Under the pieces are notes generated by a model. That model worked only from the letters and a program-made list of their open reading frames with translations, made no database searches and was not told the origin of the DNA. Position numbers and translations under genes: made by a program. From Blastocatellia bacterium (lineage in GTDB: Bacteria > Acidobacteriota > Blastocatellia > Chloracidobacteriales > JADJPF01), in contig JADJPF010000029.1 of NCBI GenBank assembly GCA_016713405.1, positions 1 to 64,000 on the forward strand: a stretch of DNA of 64,000 bases, written 5' to 3'. Positions 55,842-64,000 of this stretch are shown here, piece by piece; positions within the stretch are counted from its first letter, which is position 1; every line of letters begins with the position of its first letter.

Positions 55842-57977
55842 ATGAGAAAAATTTTACTTTCAGCTTTTAGCCTAATATTAGTTTTGGCTATATTTTTTCA
55901 ATCTTTTGCACAGGGGATAAAGTTGCAATATCCAAAAACTGCTAAAATTGATCATACAGACACTTACTTTGGAAATGCTGTAAAAGATCCTTATAGGTGG
56001 TTGGAAGATGATAATTCACCAGAAACTGCTAAATGGGTGACAGAACAAAATAAAGTAACTTTTGATTATTTAGAAAAAATTCCTTATCGACAAAAAGTTA
56101 AGGAAAGATTAGAAAAAGTTTTTAATTATCCTAAATACTCTTCACCCTTTCGCAGAGGGGATAATTACTTTTTCTTTAAGAATGATGGGTTGCAAAATCA
56201 AAGTGTAGCCTATATACAAAAAGGTTTAGATGGTAAGGCAGAAATGTTACTTGACCCTAATACTTTTTCTTCTGATGGCACTTCTCGCTTGGGTGCTTTT
56301 GGTGTCTCTAAAGATGGTAAATATTTAGCTTATGGTATTTCTGAAGGTGGCTCAGATTGGCAAACCTATTATGTAATGGATGTTGCTACTAAGAAATTGC
56401 TTGTAGATAAAATTGAGTGGGTGAAAGTGTCAGGACTTTCTTGGCAAGGTCATGGATTTTATTATAGTCGTTATGACGCGCCGCCAGATGGTAAAAAACT
56501 ATCTTCCAAGAATGAATATCATAAAGTTTATTATCATAAAGTTGGAACACCTCAATCAGAAGATGAACTAATTTATTCTGATAAAGATAATCCTCAAAGA
56601 TTTCATTTTGCTGGAACTACAGAAGATGAGAATTTTTTAGTTTTAAGTATTAGTGATCGTGGAAAAGGTAAAAGAGGAGATGCTCTGTTTTTCCGTGATG
56701 TAACCAAAGGTGAGAAAAACTTTACTCCAATAATTGGAGAAGTTGGAGATGATTCTTTTGATTTTATTGATAATGTTGGAGATAAGTTTTTAATTCTTAC
56801 AAATAAGAATGCTCCTAATAATCGACTAATTCTTTTTGATCCAAAAAATCCTGATGAAAAAAATTGGAAAGACATTTTACCTAATCGAGAAGAACCTTTA
56901 AGTTCTGTTACAACATCGGGTGGAAAAATCTTTGCTACTTACCTTAAAGATGTCACCTCTAGGGTTTATGTTTATGACTTAAATGGGAAACTAGAAAATG
57001 AAGTAGAACTTCCTGCGCTTGGTACAGTTGGCGGTTTTGGTGGTGAGCGAGAAGATAAATTTGTATTTTATACTTTTACTTCTTTTACTTTTGCTCCAAC
57101 TATTTACCGCTATGACATAGAAAGCAAAAAATCTACACTTTTCCGCGCACCAGAAATTGACTTTAAGGCTACAGATTATGAAACTAAGCAAGTTTTTTAT
57201 CCTAGCAAAGATGGTACAAAAGTACCTATGTTTATTATTCATAAAAAAGGGTTAAAATTTGATGGTAGTAACCAAGTGCTTTTATATGGATATGGTGGAT
57301 TTAGCGTAAATTTATTGCCAAGCTTTAACCCGCTTCTAATACCTATTTTTGAACAAGGTGGAGTTTATGCAATAGCTAATCTACGTGGCGGAAATGAATA
57401 TGGGGAAAAATGGCATGAAGCAGGGCGCAAGCTAAATAAGCAAAACGTTTTTGATGATTTTATTTCTGCTGGTGAGTATTTAATTAAAGAAAAATATACT
57501 TCGCCAGAAAAATTAGCTATCCAAGGTGGTTCAAATGGCGGGTTACTTGTTGGTGCTGTGATTAATCAAAGACCAGAATTATTTAAGGTTGCTATTCCTC
57601 AAGTTGGTGTGATGGATATGCTACGTTTTCAAAAATTTACTATTGGCTGGAATTGGATTCCTGAATATGGATCTAGCGAACAAGATGAAGCAAACTTTAA
57701 AAATCTCTATCGCTATTCTCCACTTCATAACATTAAAGAAACTAAATATCCTGCAACGCTTGTAACTACAGCAGATCATGATGATCGGGTTGTTCCAGCA
57801 CACTCATTTAAGTATGCTGCAACTTTACAAGAAAAACATCGTGGTGATAATCCTGTTTTAATTCGTATTAATGTTAATTCTGGACACGGTGCAAGTAGCA
57901 CTTCTAAACGTATTGAAGAAACAGCCGACATCTATTCTTTTATCTTCTATAATTTAGGCGTAACACCTAATTACTAA
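55842..57977 (+). CDS. Exported prolyl oligopeptidase (S9A)
   Basis: 711 residues with a signal peptide cleaved near residue 24 (SFAQG). DPYRWLEDDNSPETAKWVTEQN begins the family; residues 75-420 form the seven-bladed propeller; the alpha/beta-hydrolase end has Ser564 in QGGSNGGLLVG, the Asp in TADHDDRVVPAHSFK and the His in SGHGASS. Cleaves short peptides after proline. GGAG ribosome site upstream. Single gene. Confidence 0.93.
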   Translation: MRKILLSAFSLILVLAIFFQSFAQGIKLQYPKTAKIDHTDTYFGNAVKDPYRWLEDDNSPETAKWVTEQNKVTFDYLEKIPYRQKVKERLEKVFNYPKYSSPFRRGDNYFFFKNDGLQNQSVAYIQKGLDGKAEMLLDPNTFSSDGTSRLGAFGVSKDGKYLAYGISEGGSDWQTYYVMDVATKKLLVDKIEWVKVSGLSWQGHGFYYSRYDAPPDGKKLSSKNEYHKVYYHKVGTPQSEDELIYSDKDNPQRFHFAGTTEDENFLVLSISDRGKGKRGDALFFRDVTKGEKNFTPIIGEVGDDSFDFIDNVGDKFLILTNKNAPNNRLILFDPKNPDEKNWKDILPNREEPLSSVTTSGGKIFATYLKDVTSRVYVYDLNGKLENEVELPALGTVGGFGGEREDKFVFYTFTSFTFAPTIYRYDIESKKSTLFRAPEIDFKATDYETKQVFYPSKDGTKVPMFIIHKKGLKFDGSNQVLLYGYGGFSVNLLPSFNPLLIPIFEQGGVYAIANLRGGNEYGEKWHEAGRKLNKQNVFDDFISAGEYLIKEKYTSPEKLAIQGGSNGGLLVGAVINQRPELFKVAIPQVGVMDMLRFQKFTIGWNWIPEYGSSEQDEANFKNLYRYSPLHNIKETKYPATLVTTADHDDRVVPAHSFKYAATLQEKHRGDNPVLIRINVNSGHGASSTSKRIEETADIYSFIFYNLGVTPNY

Positions 57978-57992
57978 ACTAATTGCCAAATA

Positions 57993-58024
57993 TTTTGGGA
58001 GGAGCAAATTTGCTTCTCTCAAAA
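57993..58024. terminator. Convergent terminator
   Basis: Sixteen-base arms TTTTGGGAGGAGCAAA / TTTGCTTCTCTCAAAA with two G-U positions and almost no loop, between the oligopeptidase and the membrane glycosyltransferase-like gene. Confidence 0.6.
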
Positions 58025-58042
58025 TTTCCTTAAAATAAGCTC

Positions 58043-59176
58043 TCAAAATAAACTATCTAATCTCATAAAAGCATCATTATTTAAAGCTTTATAATAATTT
58101 GGTACTGTATAACCAAATGGGCCAAAGATTATTTGACCTATAGAAAAAATATCCAGTAAAAAACAACCTAACCATAAACTATTGCGAAGTTTTAAGTTAT
58201 CAAGAGTTAATAGAAAGGGATATAAAGTTATTAAATACCAAGGTTGTGCTTGGGATACGGTTTTTAGAAAAACTAAAAAAATAAGAGGTGTAATAATTTC
58301 TACTAATCTTTCTGGTTTTGGAAATCTATATGCAATAAGTATAGCTAGCAAGCTATAAGTAGTTATTTGATTTGAAAATATCATCCAATTAGGTAGCCAT
58401 AAAGACATATCCTTGTCAAAAAAATTAAAGAAATATGGATTAAAGCGCAGTGCAAGAGATTGGAGTATTAATTGAAAAGGATTAGTAATAAAAAATAAAG
58501 AAAGAGTGGGAATAAAAGCTAGTAAGAAAAAAAGGCCACGTTTTATTAAAGTTTTTATTTCTTTTTCTTCTTTAAGTAAGAAATAAGGAAGTAGAAACAT
58601 AGCAGTTAATTTTACTTGAATACCTAAACCTAGAATCAAATATGCTAAATTTTTCCTTGAGTTATTAGCAAAAAAAAGTAATGCTAAAAATATAAATATA
58701 TTTTGTAGAGGCTCAAATTGACCTTCATGAGAAACCCACCAAATAGATATAGGTGATGCCCAATAAGCAAAAGATAACAACCAATTATTAGTTAATTTTT
58801 TAACTAATAAAGTATTAAAAAACTCAATAATTGTTAGTGCAAATTTTATACAAAAAAGACTTGGATAAATATAAGTTACTATTTGATCAAAAACTAATGC
58901 CAAAATAGGGTAGTTAAAGGGCAAATGGTTCCAAGCAACAAACTTTAATTGTGGATAAAAAGCAATTAGGTTTTGATTAATAGCTGAATAACCATGCTTA
59001 TTTATAACTAATCCCCAACTAATATGGCGAAGCGTATCACCTGTGTTTATAGTTGTTTGACAACAATAATAAAAACGTAATATTGCAACTACAATACACC
59101 CTAACACAATTACATATTTATTACTAAAAAAAGAGGTTAGAGATTTTGTTTTTAAAGTAGAAGAGTTTTTTTCCAT
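58043..59176 (-). CDS. Polytopic glycosyltransferase-like membrane protein (GT87/DUF2029-like)
   Basis: 377 residues with about nine hydrophobic helices. The INTGDTLRHISWG segment after the first helix carries the acidic residue expected for polyprenyl-phosphate-sugar-using GT-C enzymes, and ASPISIWWVSHEGQFEPLQ followed by LGLGIQVKLTAMFLLPYFLL matches GT87-like mannosyltransferases. Donor and acceptor unknown. Stands alone. Confidence 0.7.
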   Translation of the reverse strand: MEKNSSTLKTKSLTSFFSNKYVIVLGCIVVAILRFYYCCQTTINTGDTLRHISWGLVINKHGYSAINQNLIAFYPQLKFVAWNHLPFNYPILALVFDQIVTYIYPSLFCIKFALTIIEFFNTLLVKKLTNNWLLSFAYWASPISIWWVSHEGQFEPLQNIFIFLALLFFANNSRKNLAYLILGLGIQVKLTAMFLLPYFLLKEEKEIKTLIKRGLFFLLAFIPTLSLFFITNPFQLILQSLALRFNPYFFNFFDKDMSLWLPNWMIFSNQITTYSLLAILIAYRFPKPERLVEIITPLIFLVFLKTVSQAQPWYLITLYPFLLTLDNLKLRNSLWLGCFLLDIFSIGQIIFGPFGYTVPNYYKALNNDAFMRLDSLF

Positions 59177-59284
59177 GGATTTAATTATTGGTTTTTAATG
59201 TAGGAAATTCTTTGCATTTTACAGGTTATAATTAAATCTGAAAACTTAAAAATTTCCTACATTGTTCTTAGAAAAAGTGAAAAC

Positions 59285-60644
59285 CTAGCCTTTAATAGTC
59301 ATTAAAGGGCTAAGACGAGCAACACGCCGAGCAATGCTAGCTTGCTCAACCGTGTTTACTACAGGAGTTATTGCTTTATAAGCAGTCGGGGACTCTTCCT
59401 TAAGTCTATCTTGGTATTTTGCCATTATATCTTGTCGTAGTTTTACTTCTATATCATTAGGATCAATAGGCGTTACAACTTTAAGAGGTGCTACAACACT
59501 TTTGTAAGTTTCTTGATCCATATTTCGTGCTTGACCCCTTGCCACTACACGACCAGCACCATAACAAGCACTTGATAAAGCTGTTATGTTTCCCTGACCA
59601 GCCATTAAATAGCTTGAATCACCCATAGAGCCAGGAATTATTACTGGATGACCTGTATAACAAAATGGGCTATTTATCGATGGTTCAACACCTAAAGCCG
59701 GACAAGCACCTTTGCGATGTAAATAATTTCCTTTTGAAGGTTCATCTTCCCAAATCAAATTATGAGGTGCATCATAAATTAATTTAGCTGAAACCTTGCG
59801 ACCCAGTATTTGAGAAAAGGCAGCAATTACCATTAAGCCTAAAAAAAGACGATTAGCAAAAGCAAAATTAGCAGCATTTTTCATTGCATCCAGATAATTT
59901 ATAGCTATATTTTTATGTCGCCCTTCGATTGGCAAAGGATAAAATCCATGTTCAGGATGAGCCATTGATTTTGGAAAAATTTCTTTAGCGCGATCTCGAA
60001 AATGTCCCCCTACTAAATGACCCAAACCTACAGAACCTGAATGCACCATAATAGTAATTTGACTAGGTTTTACTCCCCAAATATGAGCCGTAGCACCATC
60101 AAAAACTTCTGCTATAGATTGAATTTCTACAAAATGATTTCCACCACCAATTGAGCCTATTTGACTATCATAACCAGCCGTCGCATTTGCTGACTGAATA
60201 AAATCATCAAAAGCAAAAGTATTTTTTGCTTCTAAGACTCCTTGGAAATGGACAAAGTTAAGATCCTGCATCTGTTGTTGTGCGTCATAATAATTCCATA
60301 AACCAACATTAGCATTATCTTTAGAGGTTTCTTGTAGTCCCCACAAGCCTTCTTTAAGCAATGCTTGGCGTTGACGAGATGACAAGGTAGTTGACGCTTG
60401 CCTTGAAAGAAAATTGCTCGAAGTTGTTTTTCAACCTGTTTTCATTAGCTAATAACTCATCTTGTGTTAAATCAGTTACTGAAAGACGCATTCCACAACA
60501 AATGTCATTTCCAATAGCTTGAGGAATAACAAAACCTTGGGCATCAACTACCGTTCCAACAGGTATTCCAGACCCTTTATGAAAATCTGGAGTTAGAATA
60601 AAAGACAATAAGATTAGGTGTGATTTTTTAATCACCTTAATCAA
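59285..60644 (-). CDS. rtcB: RtcB-type RNA ligase, two apparent frameshifts, N-terminus uncertain
   Basis: Minus-strand frames 60354-60644 and 59285-60385 encode successive parts of one RtcB. N-terminal part: TPDFHKGSGIPVGTVV and GNDICCGMRL (metal-binding Asp and Cys). C-terminal part: GGGNHFVEIQ, HSGSVGLGH, CYTGHPVIIPGSMGDSSYL and CYGAGRVVARGQAR with the guanylation His region. Two missing T, in the T-runs near 60416 and 60384, restore QFFFQGKRQLPLSSRQRQALL across the junction. Only about 24 residues precede TPDFHKG, fewer than in E. coli RtcB, so the start may be further upstream in another frame. Joins 3'-phosphate or 2',3'-cyclic phosphate RNA to 5'-OH using GTP. Confidence 0.82.
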
Positions 60645-60750
60645 GGGTTTTAAGTGGTTATTAGCAGCCGACCAAAAAAGGATAGTTTATTTATTTGACA
60701 TTGGCAAGAAATTTGATAGCTTTTACCAAAAAATTTTTATTAAGGTGTTT

Positions 60751-61485
60751 ATGGCAAAAATAGGAACATATAAATGGGCAAAAGAAACTAAAGGTAAGCT
60801 GAGTTTTTAAAAAACTTGGACTAACTGCTAAAGATATAAAAAAGCTTGACTTAAAAGATATTGAAGTTTCACAAACAGACGTTGTTAAAGCATCAGAAGA
60901 ATTTTGTCGCTCAGTTTCATCTGTTATGCTAGTTAATCATTGTTTGCGAACTTATACTTGGGGAGCATTGCTAGCTTTAAGAGATGGCATAAATTACAAC
61001 AGAGAAGTTTTTATATAGCTGCCTTTGCTTCATGACATAGCTTAACGGAAAATATTGGCAAAAGACCCACTAACAGAGTGTTTTGCTGTAGAAGGTTCAA
61101 AAATTGCTGAAGATTTTTGGCTAAACAAGCCTTGTCGGACAATTTACGCCACAAAGTTACAGAAGCCATTAGCCTTCATCTAAACATTACTGTGGGGCTA
61201 GAATTTGGTGCAGAAGCTCATCTTTTGCACGAAGGCGCGGCCTTTGATGTTATTGGTAATAGATTTGACGAGCTAGACAAAGAAACTATTGAAAAGTTGT
61301 GTTGCTTTATCCTCGTCCTAATTTTAAGTCTGAAATTGCAGCTTTACTTAGTCGTCAAGCGGAAATTAGACCAAAAATCACGCACAGGATTTTTTGTTAA
61401 ATATCTGCAATTTAATCAACGAGTTAAACAAGCACCTTTTTCAAGAATAGTTAAAAACTATCTTCAGTTAATTTTTGAGGCTTAG
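60751..61485 (+). pseudogene. HD-domain phosphohydrolase-like gene broken by several frameshifts
   Basis: Starting at ATG 60751 (AAGGTG upstream), the three plus frames encode consecutive pieces of one HD protein: KWAKETKGKLSF, then KKLGLTAKDIKKLDLKDIEV, SVMLVNHCLRTYTWGALLA, LLHDIA (the HD pair), CFAVEGSKIAEDF, AKQALSDNLRHKVTEAISLHLN and GAEAHLLHEGAAFDVIG, ending at 61485. At least five single-base changes are needed, mostly in A or T runs. The layout resembles cyanamide-hydratase-like HD proteins. Broken either by assembly error or by decay. Confidence 0.65.
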
Positions 61486-64000
61486 TTTTAGCTCTAAGTG
61501 TATTTATTTGTTCTAAAATAATGTTATGGCGAGATTTATTTCCTGTTTGCTGATAAAGCATTAAGGCTCGCTCAAAGTAATTAAGTGCTCGCAATGTAAT
61601 CATTGCGGCTTTGTTGAAAATGTCCAGCAGCAACCAACACACGAGCAAGTAAAATTGCTTCCCCAAGTTTTTGTGCAAGCCTAACAGCAAGTTCCATCGA
61701 TTCTTCAGCCTGTGCAACTGTGTCATATATTTTTAAATCAACAAACAAAATTAAATAATCACAATAATTAGAAGCTAATATTTATTGTCTTCTGTTAAGT
61801 TTGTAGCTGAATCTAACAGATTTTCAATTGAGGAAGCTTTTCTGTTAACTCTTGAGCTTTTAAGTTGCTGTTTAGCTAAATTTACTTCACCTGCACGCCG
61901 GGCGCGGTTAGCTGCAATGCTGCGATGACAAAAGGCTTGTTCTATATCTTTGGCTAACTCAAATTGTCTAGCTGCAAAAGCATTTAAGCTTTGTTCCTGC
62001 GAGGATTCAGACAAAATTTCTGCTGCAATTTTTATGTTGGTTTTTACGCTCTATATCAGACCATTTTTCATAAAGCACTTGATAAAAGTACATATTGAGT
62101 AAAACTGTAATAGTCGTCTTCTGTTGAACCCCCTTCAGGGATACGAGCCTCTTTTATTAGCCCATAACGCAAACAATCATCCAGGATTTTTAAGAGCGTG
62201 TCTTCATCTAGTCAACAAATTTTCTTAAAACTTCAAACCCAAAAGTTTCTCCTAAATACTAGCTTTTTCCAGAACTTGACGCTTTTCTACAGGCAAAAAG
62301 CTTAAGCGTGCTTCAATCAATCGTGCTACGGTTTCAGGTACTTTAATAGTCATCAAGCTATTTGTAATCCATTGTTGACCATCCCAGCTAATTTGGCTTT
62401 CTGAGAGCATTAAACGTAGCAAATTTGTTAAATAAAATGGGTTTCCTTCAGTTGCTGTTACTAGTTTAGTTATAGCTTCGTCTGAAATAACAATGGGTGA
62501 AAAAATCTTTTCTATTAGTTGTCGAACATCGCTAGCGGCTAGCGGCCTATTAGGGCTAATCTTTGTAATTGACGCTGATTTGACATTCTATCTAACCAAT
62601 TAGCTACCATATTTTCTGGACGTGCTAGCTCTTGGCTGAGCAGTGAAAAGAAAAAGTATTTGCTTATAGGTTGCTATACTTGTTAAATATATTAAAAATT
62701 AAGGTTAGCTTCGTCAGCTAAATGCAGGTCGTCCAAAGCAATTACTATTGGCTGTTTTGTGATAGCTGCAAAAAAACTTGTGCTAGCAGTTCAGAAGATT
62801 TTCTGAGCGATTTTCTACTTTAGGCTGAAATAGCGCGGCTGTTGGCATTTAGACGAAATCTCTAAAATTTCTTCTTGCACATTTGCTGCAATTGAACCAA
62901 AAATTTCTTGGAATTTACTTATATCTGATAATAGTTCTTGTAAATAAGGTTTTATATTTAGAAGTGACCAAGAGGCGTTACATTGTTGGTAAATTGACCA
63001 CAAAAGCAAAGAGTTCCTGTTTCTTGAAACTCTTTATAAGTTGACTTAAAAGTTGTGATTTACCAATTCCTGCATCACCGGCAATTAAGAGTGCAATAGC
63101 TTTTCCTTCGCTTGCTTGTTCATAAGCTTGACGTAGTTTAGCACGTTCTCTTTTACGTGCTACAAAATGCTCAAAAAGATAGGGCTTGTTGTGTAGCTTG
63201 TTGGAGTTCTGTTTCTGGTGTAGGGCTACTTTTTTATCTAGTGGTAGGAAATAAACATTCCTACTGTGCGGCGCAAGTTACGTTTGGAGCTTGTTTTAGT
63301 GCAGCAGCAAACTCGGTAATTGATTGAAAACGCGCTTGGGATCTTTTTCCAACGCTTTCATTACAGCCGCTTCTATAAGTGGAGAAATATCAAAAACAAT
63401 ATGATGAGGTGGCAAAGCTTTAGCATTTTAATTGCTGATAAATTAGCTGCGTTTTGTTTGGAGTATCAAAAGGGGACGACCTGTTAGCATATGATAAAGA
63501 ATCGTTCCTAAAGCATAAATATCAGCACGAGCATCTATTTCAATGCTGCGAAATTGTTCTGGGGCTGTGTAATGTAGTGAGCCAATTAAAGCTCCTGAAG
63601 TAATGTTTTTTGTAGTGCGTTCTTTTAATTTAACTAGCCCAAAATCAATAATTTTAGTTACTGTGTCGTTACCAATTTGAGACAGAAAAATATTAGAAGG
63701 TTTTAAGTCTCGATGAATCATTCCCCGACTATGAGCTTGGGTTAGAGCTTCGCAAACTTCTAAAGTAATTTTTACAGCTTCGTTTTACAGTTATTTTGGT
63801 CTCAACTTTTAAGCGTTGGGCTAAAAGTTTGCCCTTCTAAAAAGCTCCATAACTATATAACAAAGCCCATTACTAGTAGTTGCAAAGTCGTAAACCGCTA
63901 TAATATTTGGGTGTTTTTATACTTGCAGCAACTAAAGCTTCACGGCGAAAACGTTCGCGGGCAACATTGCTTGTTAAAAGTTTAGGATTAAGTATTTTTA
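61451..64000 (-). pseudogene. Second kinase-ATPase-TPR gene, multiply frameshifted, 5' end beyond the window
   Basis: Fragments of one protein in order along the minus strand: kinase core near 63440-63720 (IHRDLKPSNIFL, IIDFGLVKLK, YTAPEQFRS), Walker A GDAGIGKSQL near 63060-63105, Walker B PIVIALDDLHLADEANL near 62705-62757, and TPR-like helices 61451-62020. This is the architecture of the intact gene at 12439-15984. The frame changes repeatedly, with stops in every frame, and the kinase N-terminus lies past base 64000. Same explanation as for the neighbouring HD gene: low-quality sequence or true pseudogene. Confidence 0.7.

Noticed and set aside
1..64000. Prophage, integrative element or insertion sequence
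   Set aside because: No integrase, transposase, phage structural genes, att-like repeats at tRNA genes or terminal inverted repeats were found.

Overview
The window is low-GC bacterial DNA (roughly one third G+C by eye) carrying ordinary chromosomal genes: ybaB, recR, ruvB, gltX, rpiA, a P5C dehydrogenase and two tRNAs. The mix of Oar-type TonB-dependent receptors with an N-terminal carboxypeptidase-regulatory-like domain, several Ser/Thr kinases (two fused to an AAA ATPase plus TPR domain), NHL- and BNR-repeat secreted proteins and an HDOD protein suggests an Acidobacteriota member, perhaps near Blastocatellia. That placement is inference. No phage, transposase, integrase or CRISPR array was found.

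Layout. 0-6 kb: secreted proteins (a BNR-repeat protein running off the left edge, a small Cys-rich protein, a papain-like lipoprotein candidate). 6-8.4 kb: kinase + VOC protein and a STAS anti-anti-sigma factor. 8.4-11.3 kb: a ParA ATPase followed by a winged-helix partner, with three dense clusters of GATCAA-like sites, one between genes and two inside the partner gene. 11.6-16.3 kb: HDOD protein, 1181-aa kinase-ATPase-TPR regulator and a pterin carbinolamine dehydratase. 16.4-23 kb: two tandem TonB-dependent receptors separated by palindromic repeats. 23.2-27.9 kb: a stand-alone LuxR HTH protein and a 1301-aa NHL/IPT secreted protein. 28-33 kb: lipoprotein, ADP-ribosylglycohydrolase, class IV aminotransferase, DMT exporter and unknowns. 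33-36 kb: recombination genes. 36-41.3 kb: GT2, Suv3-like helicase, P-loop kinase and membrane protein. 41.3-41.9 kb: an exported peroxiredoxin with UGA exactly at the peroxidatic cysteine position, a candidate selenoprotein. 42-48.3 kb: P5C dehydrogenase, GluRS, tRNA-Ser, kinase and SRPBCC protein. 48.3-51.4 kb: LytTR/LytS two-component pair and an acyltransferase. 51.5-59.2 kb: HAD phosphatase, rpiA, tRNA-Leu, M48-TPR protease, prolyl oligopeptidase and a polytopic glycosyltransferase-like protein. 59.3-64 kb: rtcB, an HD-domain gene and a second kinase-ATPase-TPR gene, all broken by many frameshifts.

Sequence quality matters for reading this window. Many reading-frame breaks sit in short A or T runs and are repaired by one base (near 2643, 10127, 10181, 41705, 47965, two in rtcB), and nearly everything right of 60.35 kb is frameshifted on both strands. 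This looks like residual homopolymer error in a long-read assembly more than biology. The UGA in the peroxiredoxin and the amber codon at 46230 are not homopolymer events and need separate explanation.

The most interesting items are the candidate selenoprotein with a stem-loop immediately at its UGA, and the ParA/winged-helix locus with its embedded GATCAA clusters, which could be a partition or replication module.
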